A stretch of 62,383 nucleotides of DNA, taken from contig NZ_DF967965.1 of assembly GCF_001050195.2 (NCBI RefSeq), forward strand, positions 2,691,970-2,754,352. Direction: 5' to 3'. The translations under genes were made by a program, and so were the position numbers. The notes beneath the pieces were generated by a model. The model had not been told where the DNA came from. It searched no databases and saw only the letters and a program-made list of their open reading frames with translations. Origin of the DNA: Anaerolinea thermolimosa (GTDB lineage: Bacteria; Chloroflexota; Anaerolineae; Anaerolineales; Anaerolineaceae). Positions 26,149-34,242 of the stretch are shown in pieces; the first letter of the stretch is position 1; each line of letters begins with the position of its first letter.

Positions 26149-27975
26149 TCAGGTTGCAATTCCGATGAAAAATTCCAGGTTCGGCAGATCAATGGATCGT
26201 ACTTCCACCAGGCATTCTTCCCCCACTTCCAGCCCTCCGCCCAGATGAGCCCTGGCCTCAAGGGCAAGGTCGGGAATCAACCAGATTTCAGTGGCTCCCC
26301 GCCGCTCCACCAGAACCGCCCTGCCTTTCCAGTCAGGGTGCTGGCACAGATACACCAGAGTCCAGTGCCTCTCAGAAAGCACCTCTGCCTGCCTTAACGC
26401 CGGAAGAACGGCTTCCAGCATTCCAATCCGTTCAAGGATTTCGCTTTCCCCCAGAAGGTGCTCCCCTTTCAGGTAAGCGCGAAGTTGCTGATGAGCCACC
26501 ACATCCAGATAACGCCGCAATGGGCTGGTGGCCTGAATATAACCCGATAACCCCAGGCCACTGTGCCCTCCGGCCACAGCACGATATTGACTGCGCTTCA
26601 GGTATCGTCGCATGGCAAACATCCCCACCAGAGTGTCGTGGGGAACGCGGGCCTCCGGTTCCTCCTGCACACTGAATGGCATGGCAAGGCCATATTGAAG
26701 GGCAAACCTCGCAGTTGCTTCGCCCGTCAGGATCATCGCTTCTTCTACCATACGGCGGCTTCGCAACGACCGCACCGGATCAACGATTACCATTCCATCT
26801 GAATCCACGTGAATTTTCACCTCCGGTAGATCGATCTCCACTGCCCCGTTCATAAGCCGAAGCTCACGGTGTACATTCAAACGTTCTTCCAGTTCCCTGA
26901 AAGGTACCTCATCCATGCGCAGATTGGCTTCTTCATACGAGAGCCGCGTAACTTTGACCCACGATGGCAGGATTTCCACCCCGGAGATCCCTCCCTGAGC
27001 ATCCAGCTCAATCCCGAAAGAAAGCGCTGGCGAAACCGGTTGGATTCCCAGGCCCAGCCGGATCGTCATTTCGGGTGGAAACAATGGAGTGATCCCCTCC
27101 GGTAGATGGAGCGTTTCTCCCCGGTTTTGCGCTTCAACATCGAGAGCGCTTCCTGGTGTGACGATGGCGGCCACATCAGCCACGTGCACCCAGAGCCGAT
27201 TTCCATCCAGGCTGATGGCATCGTCGGGGGTATCACTCCCTTTATCATCAATCGCATACGCCGGAAGGTGCGTCAGATCCACCCGTGGTTCGTCGGGTAA
27301 ATCGGGCAGGGGAAGATCAGGCGGAGAAAGCGGCAGGCGCAATCGCCGGGGGTGCGGGTTGACCGTTGCATTCCAGATACCCAATTCAAGCAACAAAGCA
27401 TGGGCATTTTCAGGGGTCTCGGCACGCCCCAGCTCTCGCAGCACCCGACAACGGGAAATACTTCCCAGCGCCATCTGTTCCACTTCCTTATAAAAACGTT
27501 CATCACTGGAAGATCGCTCCCCCCGGCGGGCACGTTCCAGAAAGGCCCCCCACGCGCGTTCTTCTGCCTCGCGCGCCGCTCTCTCGGCTTCCTGCGCCTG
27601 AACTTCTTCAAATGTCAAAGCTCGCACGGATGCAGGCGTACCGGTGAAATAGAGACCCTCAGCCACAAACTGCCACGCCGCCCAGGCCGTAGCTGGAGTA
27701 TATTCACCAAACGCCAGCTCAGCCAGCTCGGCCAGGGTGGTGGTTGTTCCAGCAAGAATTTCCCAGGCGGCCCGCATTTCACCGGGTAAAGGTCGAAGCT
27801 CGCTCAGGGTTTCGACTGGGCCGGGATGAAGTAATTCCACATCCTTGGCACGAACTCGCAGCCTCTCTCCATTCAGGTCGATCTCAAGCTTTTCACCAGC
27901 CTGAACGACCCGCGCTGCACGTTTTCGGTAGAGCACCAGGGCTCCGGGACGAATGCTTTTTTCCGACTCTGTCAT
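26149..27975 (-). CDS. RNase II/RNase R-family 3'-5' exoribonuclease
   Basis: The protein has 608 residues. The RNB catalytic domain spans about 215-530, with the active-site block AIDDKGSDTPDDAIS (four metal-binding Asp residues), the WVHVADVAAIV strand, and the hallmark ATSPLRRYLDVVAHQQL near the end. The N-terminal region has a small beta domain and a charged helical stretch (about 130-160) in place of clear cold-shock domains, and the C-terminal S1-like region is short, so the protein is nearer to compact RNase II/plastid RNR1-type enzymes than to RNase R. It degrades single-stranded RNA from the 3' end in the cytoplasm. AGAGAG lies upstream of ATG. Confidence 0.88.
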   Translation of the reverse strand: MTESEKSIRPGALVLYRKRAARVVQAGEKLEIDLNGERLRVRAKDVELLHPGPVETLSELRPLPGEMRAAWEILAGTTTTLAELAELAFGEYTPATAWAAWQFVAEGLYFTGTPASVRALTFEEVQAQEAERAAREAEERAWGAFLERARRGERSSSDERFYKEVEQMALGSISRCRVLRELGRAETPENAHALLLELGIWNATVNPHPRRLRLPLSPPDLPLPDLPDEPRVDLTHLPAYAIDDKGSDTPDDAISLDGNRLWVHVADVAAIVTPGSALDVEAQNRGETLHLPEGITPLFPPEMTIRLGLGIQPVSPALSFGIELDAQGGISGVEILPSWVKVTRLSYEEANLRMDEVPFRELEERLNVHRELRLMNGAVEIDLPEVKIHVDSDGMVIVDPVRSLRSRRMVEEAMILTGEATARFALQYGLAMPFSVQEEPEARVPHDTLVGMFAMRRYLKRSQYRAVAGGHSGLGLSGYIQATSPLRRYLDVVAHQQLRAYLKGEHLLGESEILERIGMLEAVLPALRQAEVLSERHWTLVYLCQHPDWKGRAVLVERRGATEIWLIPDLALEARAHLGGGLEVGEECLVEVRSIDLPNLEFFIGIAT

Positions 27976-28086
27976 CGTAGATTCTCTCTAATCCCTCTTT
28001 TATGCTACCTATCCATTGTACCCATGTCTTCCGATGGTTCGAGAAAACGATGTACAATAATCCCCAGACTCTGAGAGATCCTGCTG

Positions 28087-30201
28087 ATGGTTAAACTGAC
28101 CCCTGCTCAACATCACCTTTTGAACCAACCCTTCGAAAAGCGGATTTTCCTCGAAGGCCCCGCCGGCAGTGGAAAAACCACCGTCGGAGTCGTCCGAATG
28201 CTCCAGCTACTTCATGCAGGTGTACCCGGTGACCAGATGCTCGTGCTGGTTCCCCAGCGCGCGCTTGGCATCCCCTACCTCCGCGCGCTGGCCTCACCTG
28301 AGGCGCCCCCCGGGGGGCAGGTCTCTGTGCTCACTGCTGGCGGCCTTGCCCGCCGAATGGTCGATCTCTTCTGGCCGCTGATAGCTCGCCAGGCCGGCTT
28401 CGCCCACCCCGAACGTCCTCCCGTCTTCCTCACCCTGGAAACGGCTCAGTACTACATGGCTCACCTTGTCCGCCCGCTACTTGAGGAAGGTTTCTTCGAA
28501 TCCATCAGCATCGACCGCAACCGCCTCTACAGCCAGATTCTGGATAACCTCAACAAGGCTGCCCTGACCGGCTTCCCCATTGAAGAGATCAGTGAACGCC
28601 TCTCAGCAGCCTGGAACGGTGAGTCCAGCCAGCGGCGTGTGTTTGCCGATGCCCAGCATTGCGCCATGCTTTTCCGCCGCTACTGCCTGGAGCATAACCT
28701 GCTCGATTTTTCTCTCCAGGTTGAGGTCTTTCGAAACTTCCTTCATCCCTCGTTCCTGTGCCGGGCCTACCTGCACGATTCAGTCCGCCACCTCATCGCC
28801 GATAATATTGAAGAAGACACCCCCTTTGCTCACGACATCCTCCGCGAGTGGCTCCCCGAGCTGGATTCTGCTCTGCTGATCTTTGATCAGGATGCCGGTT
28901 ATCGCCGATTCCTGGGCGCCGACCCCGAATCGGCCATCCGCCTGGCCGCCGCCTGCCACGAAACACTTCTCTTCACAAATTCGCTGGTGACTCGACCCGG
29001 CATGGAAACCCTTGGCGAAGCGCTTGGCAACGTGCTTTTGATCTATTCTCCCCACCATTCTCAACCGACACCCCCCCAAAAAAACGACTGGAAAGAAATT
29101 CTGAACTTCCCCCCTCAAAGCCTGCGTTTCTATCCTCAAATGCTCGACTGGGTAGCCGACGAGGTCGCCCGTCTGGTCGAATCCGGAACCCGGCCGGGTG
29201 AAATAGCCATTCTTGCACCCATCCTCTCCGATGCGCTGCGCTTTTCGCTTGCCAACCGTCTCGATGTTCGGGGAATCCCTTATCGGTCGCACCGCCCATC
29301 ACGTTCTCTTGCTGACGAACCCGCCGCACGCTGCCTGCTCACCCTGGCTCGATTGGCCCACCCCAAGTGGAATCAACCCATCGAACCAGAAGAGGTGATC
29401 CACGCTCTCTTCATTGCCATAGACGGTCTGGACCTGGTCCGGGCACGGCTCCTTGGGAGTATTGTCTTCCGTAAACACAGCCGGCAACTCTCCTCGTTCA
29501 CCCAGATCAAACCTGAGATGCAGGAGCGCATTACCTACTCTGTGGGAAACCGCTACGAAACCCTGCGCACCTGGCTGAGTGATTACGCCGCTCAACCCGA
29601 AATGGAACTGGACCTTTTCTTTAGCCGCCTGTTCGGAGAAGTTCTATCTCAACCGGGCTTTGGCTTCCATACTGACCTGGATGCCGGACGGGTAACCGCC
29701 AACCTCATCGAATCGGCGCAGAAGTTTCGCCAGGCCGTAGAAAACGCCGGAGGCATGGAGGGCACCTCGCCGGGTTGCGAGTACCTGGCAATGGTACGGG
29801 ATGGAGTTATCGCTTCAACCTATGTGAGCAGCTGGCAACCCCCCGTAGAAGATGCCGTATTCATCGCCCCGGCGTACACCTTTCTGCTTTACAACCGCCC
29901 GGTCGAGCACCAGTTCTGGCTGGATGCCGGCTCGAACGCCTGGTTCGAGCGCCTCTACCAGCCCCTCACCCATCCTTATGTGCTCAGCCGCGGCTGGGAA
30001 CCAGGGCGGCTCTGGACAGCCGCCGAAGAATACCAGACCAACCGCGAAACCCTTTTCCGCCTTACGCTGGGGTTACTTCGCCGATGCCGCGAGAAGGTTC
30101 ATCTGGCTTTCAGCGAGCTCAGTGAAGGCGGCTTCGAACAACGCGGAATGCTCCTGCGCAGTATTTACCAGATTCAAATCCAGGAAACACGGCATGGCTG
30201 A
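28087..30201 (+). CDS. AddB-like SF1 helicase-fold protein without nuclease domain
   Basis: The protein has 704 residues. Walker A is intact (GPAGSGKTT, 24-32, with Lys30). The Walker B position is unusual: IADNIEED (Asp239, Glu242, Glu243) instead of DExQD. A mid-protein segment PGEIAILAP...LDVRGIPYR resembles the helicase motif IV region of UvrD/AddB-like proteins. No PD-(D/E)XK nuclease or Fe-S cysteines are present; those occur as a separate protein two genes on. The following UvrD-like helicase starts eight bases before this stop codon. I read it as the AddB/RecC-like partner of a three-protein machine. An even C7A7 run lies at 29071-29084 inside the gene. Confidence 0.78.
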   Translation: MVKLTPAQHHLLNQPFEKRIFLEGPAGSGKTTVGVVRMLQLLHAGVPGDQMLVLVPQRALGIPYLRALASPEAPPGGQVSVLTAGGLARRMVDLFWPLIARQAGFAHPERPPVFLTLETAQYYMAHLVRPLLEEGFFESISIDRNRLYSQILDNLNKAALTGFPIEEISERLSAAWNGESSQRRVFADAQHCAMLFRRYCLEHNLLDFSLQVEVFRNFLHPSFLCRAYLHDSVRHLIADNIEEDTPFAHDILREWLPELDSALLIFDQDAGYRRFLGADPESAIRLAAACHETLLFTNSLVTRPGMETLGEALGNVLLIYSPHHSQPTPPQKNDWKEILNFPPQSLRFYPQMLDWVADEVARLVESGTRPGEIAILAPILSDALRFSLANRLDVRGIPYRSHRPSRSLADEPAARCLLTLARLAHPKWNQPIEPEEVIHALFIAIDGLDLVRARLLGSIVFRKHSRQLSSFTQIKPEMQERITYSVGNRYETLRTWLSDYAAQPEMELDLFFSRLFGEVLSQPGFGFHTDLDAGRVTANLIESAQKFRQAVENAGGMEGTSPGCEYLAMVRDGVIASTYVSSWQPPVEDAVFIAPAYTFLLYNRPVEHQFWLDAGSNAWFERLYQPLTHPYVLSRGWEPGRLWTAAEEYQTNRETLFRLTLGLLRRCREKVHLAFSELSEGGFEQRGMLLRSIYQIQIQETRHG

Positions 30202-32437
30202 AAAACGGCAGCTGCGTTCCAGTCAATCCAAAATCCTCACCTACCGCAGCGGCTGGATGGGCATTTCAGCCGTCCCCGGTGCCGGGAAGACGTACACCCT
30301 CTCCCGCCTGGCTGCCGATATTCTGCTGCGCGGAGAGATCGCCCCCGATCAAGAAATCCTCATCGTCACCTTAGTCAACTCAGCTGTGGATAACTTTTCA
30401 GCGCGCATTGCCACTTTTCTTCAGGAAGCCAACGTCCTGCCGGGTATGGGGTACACCGTCCGCACCCTGCATGGGCTGGCGCATGATATTGTCCGCCAAC
30501 GGCCCGAAGCAGTAGGACTGGCAGAAGATTTCTCCATCATCGACGAGTCTGAAGCCACACGCATCCTTGAAGAGATTGCTGCGGCCTGGATGCGTTCCAA
30601 CTTCCATCTAATAACCGGTTATCTTTCTCCTGACCTTTCGGAGCAAAAGCTGGAGGATGTGCGCCGCAATAACCTTCCCCGGCTTGTGCAGAACATTGGC
30701 CTCCAGACGATTCGCTACGCCAAAGACCAGGAACTCTCGCCAGAGGCACTGCGACTGGAACTCGACAGACTTCCCATGCCTCTTCCACTGGCCGAAATGG
30801 GCTGGGCGATCTACGCCGATTATCAGCGGGCGCTGCGTTACCGCGGTGCCGTGGATTTTGACGACCTGATCCGCCTCGCTCTGCTTGCCCTCAAGCTGGA
30901 TCCTGCCCTTGTGAAACGGTTACGCTATCAATGGCCTTATATCCTTGAGGATGAAGCCCAGGATTCCTCTCGCCTTCAGGAAGAAATCCTCCGCCATCTG
31001 GCCGGGGCGGAGGGAAATTGGGTGCGGGTGGGCGACCCCAACCAGGCCATTTACGAGACCTTCACCACCGCCAGCCCGGACTACCTGATCAACTTTCGGA
31101 GAACTCCCGGTGTGATCTCCCGCGAATTACACGAATCGGGCCGTTCTACCCTGAGCATCATCCGTCTCGCCAACCACCTCATTGAGTGGTCTAATCGCCT
31201 CCCCCCTGAAGATCTCCTGTCCAAAGGGCTGGCTTATCCTCTCATTCGGCCCACCTCCCCTGACGATCCCCGTCCCAATCCACCCGATCAGCCGGAAAAA
31301 ATTACCCTCCACAGCCAGGCTTTCTCACCCGCGGAAGAACTCCAGAAGGTAGCAAAATCGATTGCCAGGTGGTTGCAAGAACCCGAAAACCAGGGGCGAA
31401 CGGTGGCAGTACTGTCCTCCAACAATAAACGCGGGTTCGATATGGTCGATGAACTGCGCAGGCAGGGTGTCGATGTGGTGGATAGTCTGTTGAGAAGCAC
31501 ACAGGCCACCCGCGCAGCTGCATCCGCTTTGAGCGATCTGTTAAACTGGCTGGCCGAGCCCGATTCTCCCTCGTTGCTCAGCAAAGCCTACCAGGCCTGG
31601 CGCACGCGTGGAGACCTCTCGAAGGAAGAAAAAATGCAGATCCCCCGGGTGGCTCGCCAATTACAGGCCTTACGCAGGGTTGAGGATTTCCTGGCTCCTC
31701 AACCGGGCTCAGGCTGGCCTCAGGAATCGCTGGCGCGCGAAGATCCTGGCCTCTATGCCGAACTCATCCGTTTTCGAGACCTCCTCCAGCGCTGGCAGTC
31801 CGCCGCCACCTTACCCCCGGATCAGCTCACCCTCACCCTGGCGCAGGATCTTTTCACCGAACCCTCCGATCTGGCTGTGGCTCACAAGCTTTCCAGCCTC
31901 ATCCGCCAGAGCGCCAGCATCCATCCTGACTGGCACATCAAACAGTTCAGCGCTGAGGTCGCGGTCATTGCGCGCAACCAGCGCCGGTTCATCGGCTTCA
32001 GCGACGAAGATACCCGGTTCGACCCTGACCGCTACCCCGGAAAGGTGGTCGTAGCGACCATCCATAAGGCAAAAGGGTTGGAATGGGATCGGGTTTACCT
32101 GCTGGCAGCAAACAATTATGATTTTCCTTCCAACGAGTACGATCCATACATTGCCGAGTGGTGGTATCTTCGCGACCAATTAAACCTCGAAGCCGAAGCT
32201 CTGGCCCAGCTTAAAGCCGCGCTTTCTAAAAATGAGTATGATTTCTACCAGGAAGGAGAAGCCAGTCGCCAGGATCGCCGCGAATATGTGCGTGAACGCC
32301 TGCGTTTGCTTTTTGTGGGCATCACGCGCGCCAGGCGCGAGCTGGTCATCACCTGGAACACCGGGCGCAATGGCAATCTTACCCCGGCGCGGGCCTTTCA
32401 AGAATTAATTGCCTTCTGGAATAAGTCCCATGGATAA
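30194..32437 (+). CDS. UvrD/AddA-like SF1A helicase without nuclease domain
   Basis: The protein has 747 residues from ATG 30194. Helicase motifs appear in order: I, PGAGKT (28-33); II, EDEAQD (Asp253 to Asp257); III, GDPNQAIYETF; V, VATIHKAKGLEWDRV; VI, FVGITRARREL. All are intact, so it should be an active 3'-5' translocase. AddA and RecB normally end in a fused nuclease; this protein stops soon after motif VI, and the nuclease is encoded by the next gene. Both junctions in this cassette overlap by eight bases, implying coupled translation and a complex of fixed ratio. A longer frame back to 29852 lies inside the upstream gene and is not used. Confidence 0.88.
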   Translation: MAEKRQLRSSQSKILTYRSGWMGISAVPGAGKTYTLSRLAADILLRGEIAPDQEILIVTLVNSAVDNFSARIATFLQEANVLPGMGYTVRTLHGLAHDIVRQRPEAVGLAEDFSIIDESEATRILEEIAAAWMRSNFHLITGYLSPDLSEQKLEDVRRNNLPRLVQNIGLQTIRYAKDQELSPEALRLELDRLPMPLPLAEMGWAIYADYQRALRYRGAVDFDDLIRLALLALKLDPALVKRLRYQWPYILEDEAQDSSRLQEEILRHLAGAEGNWVRVGDPNQAIYETFTTASPDYLINFRRTPGVISRELHESGRSTLSIIRLANHLIEWSNRLPPEDLLSKGLAYPLIRPTSPDDPRPNPPDQPEKITLHSQAFSPAEELQKVAKSIARWLQEPENQGRTVAVLSSNNKRGFDMVDELRRQGVDVVDSLLRSTQATRAAASALSDLLNWLAEPDSPSLLSKAYQAWRTRGDLSKEEKMQIPRVARQLQALRRVEDFLAPQPGSGWPQESLAREDPGLYAELIRFRDLLQRWQSAATLPPDQLTLTLAQDLFTEPSDLAVAHKLSSLIRQSASIHPDWHIKQFSAEVAVIARNQRRFIGFSDEDTRFDPDRYPGKVVVATIHKAKGLEWDRVYLLAANNYDFPSNEYDPYIAEWWYLRDQLNLEAEALAQLKAALSKNEYDFYQEGEASRQDRREYVRERLRLLFVGITRARRELVITWNTGRNGNLTPARAFQELIAFWNKSHG

Positions 32438-33302
32438 ATCAAGGTCTCACCCCGAAACTCTGAGAGAAGTGCAACCTTTTACCTTCAGCCAGTCCAGCCT
32501 GCAAGATTTCAGCGACTGCCCGCGACGATTTCAATTGCGCTATCTTTTTCAACTGTCCTGGCCAGCCCCCATAGCCGAACCTATTCAAGAAAACGAGCGC
32601 CTCACGCGCGCCGGAGAACGCTTTCATAACCTCGCCCGCCAGGCACTGCTGGGGGTATCTCTAGATGCCCTGCATGAAAGTGTCCTGGCCAGCGGAGAGA
32701 GCAACCTGCCTCTCTGGTGGCAACATTTTCTCCAGCTCATACCCCTGTTGCAGGTCGGCGAATGCCGCCCGGAATACAGCGTCAGTGTTCCCATGGGCGA
32801 GCACCGCCTGCTCGCAAAATTCGACCTGGTTCAATACTTCGCCACCGAGCAGCGAGCGGTAATCTGGGACTGGAAAACCTCTCTCCATCGCCCCCCAAGG
32901 GCCAGGCTTGAGAAACGCTGGCAAACACACCTGTACCCCTATTTGCTTGCTCGAACTGGCCTACCGCGCCTGGGGAACGCCTCACTCACGCCTTCGGGCA
33001 TCGAAATGGTTTACTGGTTCCCCCATACCCCCGACCAGCCAGAACGCTTCCTTTACAGCGAAGAACAGTTCCAACGGGATGAAGAAAGCCTGCAGGCCAT
33101 CCTGGCTGAAATCAACCGTAGGCAACCCTCGCAGTTCGAGCAGACTGCCAACGAACGGCACTGTCATTTCTGCGTCTACCGATCCCTTTGCGAGCGGGGC
33201 ATTCAAGCTGGCTCGCTGGAAGAGATGGAAGGCGACATCGATGCTCCAGGTGAAAGCTCTCTTGATCTGAATTTTGATCAAATTGGCGAAATTGCCTTTT
33301 AA
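32430..33302 (+). CDS. Stand-alone Fe-S PD-(D/E)XK nuclease (AddB/Cas4 type)
   Basis: The protein has 290 residues from ATG 32430. The nuclease core shows Asp132 (KFDLV), then Asp147 and Lys149 in IWDWKTS, followed by a helix with Gln and Tyr (RWQTHLYPYLLA). Four cysteines, Cys30, Cys245, Cys248 and Cys254, have the C-Xn-CxxC-X5-C spacing of the 4Fe-4S cluster in AddB and Cas4. In known AddAB the same domain is fused to a helicase; here it is free. The gene is coupled to the UvrD-like helicase by an eight-base overlap and ends four bases before a converging stop. No cas1, cas2 or repeat array is nearby, so a CRISPR role is unlikely. Confidence 0.85.
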   Translation: MDKSRSHPETLREVQPFTFSQSSLQDFSDCPRRFQLRYLFQLSWPAPIAEPIQENERLTRAGERFHNLARQALLGVSLDALHESVLASGESNLPLWWQHFLQLIPLLQVGECRPEYSVSVPMGEHRLLAKFDLVQYFATEQRAVIWDWKTSLHRPPRARLEKRWQTHLYPYLLARTGLPRLGNASLTPSGIEMVYWFPHTPDQPERFLYSEEQFQRDEESLQAILAEINRRQPSQFEQTANERHCHFCVYRSLCERGIQAGSLEEMEGDIDAPGESSLDLNFDQIGEIAF

Positions 33303-33306
33303 TTCC

Positions 33307-34242
33307 TTACCTGCGAGTGGCCTGACGCGTGAGCAGATTCATGATTTCCATTAACCGAAAATTCACTGTATTCAACAACACACCGAGAGAAGCCAGGTTG
33401 ATCCCCAGCATCATCAAGCCCACCGCCAGGATCGCCTTAGGCACACTGTATACATACTGAAACCTGAGATACTCCACCACAGGGAAAACCCCCACCAGTA
33501 CAGAGGCCATCCCACAGAGCAGCCCAAGCCCTCCGAAAAAGGTCAGAGGCTTATAGGAACGGAGGATACCCAGGATTTTCAACAATACCAGGGCCCCATC
33601 ACGATAGGTATTCAACTTTGACCGGCTTCCCTCCGGGCGCGCCCGGTACATAACAGGCACTTCATGGATCACAAAATTGAGGTGGAGGAGCTGCAGGGTC
33701 ATTTCAGTTTCAATGTCGAATCCCCGGGCCGTAATTGGCAAGGAGCAAGCCACCTCCTGGGTGAAAGCACGGTACCCCGACATGGGATCCTGGAGTTGAG
33801 CGTTAAAGATCATATTCACCAGCCAGCAAACCAGATGATTACCAAACACGTGCAGTGGACGAAAAGCTTCTTTCTCATAAACAGCCAGACGTTGCCCCAC
33901 CACCATATCCGCTTCATCCGCCAATAGAGGGGCCAGAAGTTCATGCACCTGTTCAGCCGGATAAGTATCATCCCCATCCACCATCACATAATAATCAGCC
34001 TCCACCCGCCGAAACATCGAGGCCACCACAAATCCTTTACCCTGGCGTTTCTCCCGAATCACCCGCGCCCCTGCCTGCCGGGCAAGCATACCGGAACCAT
34101 CGGTGCTATTGTTATCAAATACATAAATCTCCGCCTCTGGTAACTCACGCTGAAAATCGGAGATAACCTTTTGAATGGTAGCGGCTTCGTTGTAGCATGG
34201 AATTAATACCGCGATCGTGGGCGCCTCAGAAGAACCCTTCAT
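33307..34242 (-). CDS. Polyprenyl-phosphate glycosyltransferase (DPM1/GtrB-like GT2)
   Basis: The protein has 311 residues. The GT2 domain (about 8-215) has AVLIPCYNEAATI, FDNNSTDGS, the metal site VDGDDTY and the acceptor motif DPMSGYRAF. Two membrane helices follow at about 235-300. This layout matches enzymes that join a nucleotide sugar to a polyprenyl phosphate on the inner membrane face, making the donor for GT-C transferases outside. Its start overlaps the stop of the DUF6020-like gene by four bases (ATGA), so the two probably form a donor-making and donor-using pair. Confidence 0.9.
   Translation of the reverse strand: MKGSSEAPTIAVLIPCYNEAATIQKVISDFQRELPEAEIYVFDNNSTDGSGMLARQAGARVIREKRQGKGFVVASMFRRVEADYYVMVDGDDTYPAEQVHELLAPLLADEADMVVGQRLAVYEKEAFRPLHVFGNHLVCWLVNMIFNAQLQDPMSGYRAFTQEVACSLPITARGFDIETEMTLQLLHLNFVIHEVPVMYRARPEGSRSKLNTYRDGALVLLKILGILRSYKPLTFFGGLGLLCGMASVLVGVFPVVEYLRFQYVYSVPKAILAVGLMMLGINLASLGVLLNTVNFRLMEIMNLLTRQATRR

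Noticed and set aside
28087-33302. Cas4-like nuclease beside helicases as part of a CRISPR locus
   Set aside because: No repeat-spacer array, cas1, cas2 or effector gene is visible within 10 kb on either side; AddAB-type reading fits better.
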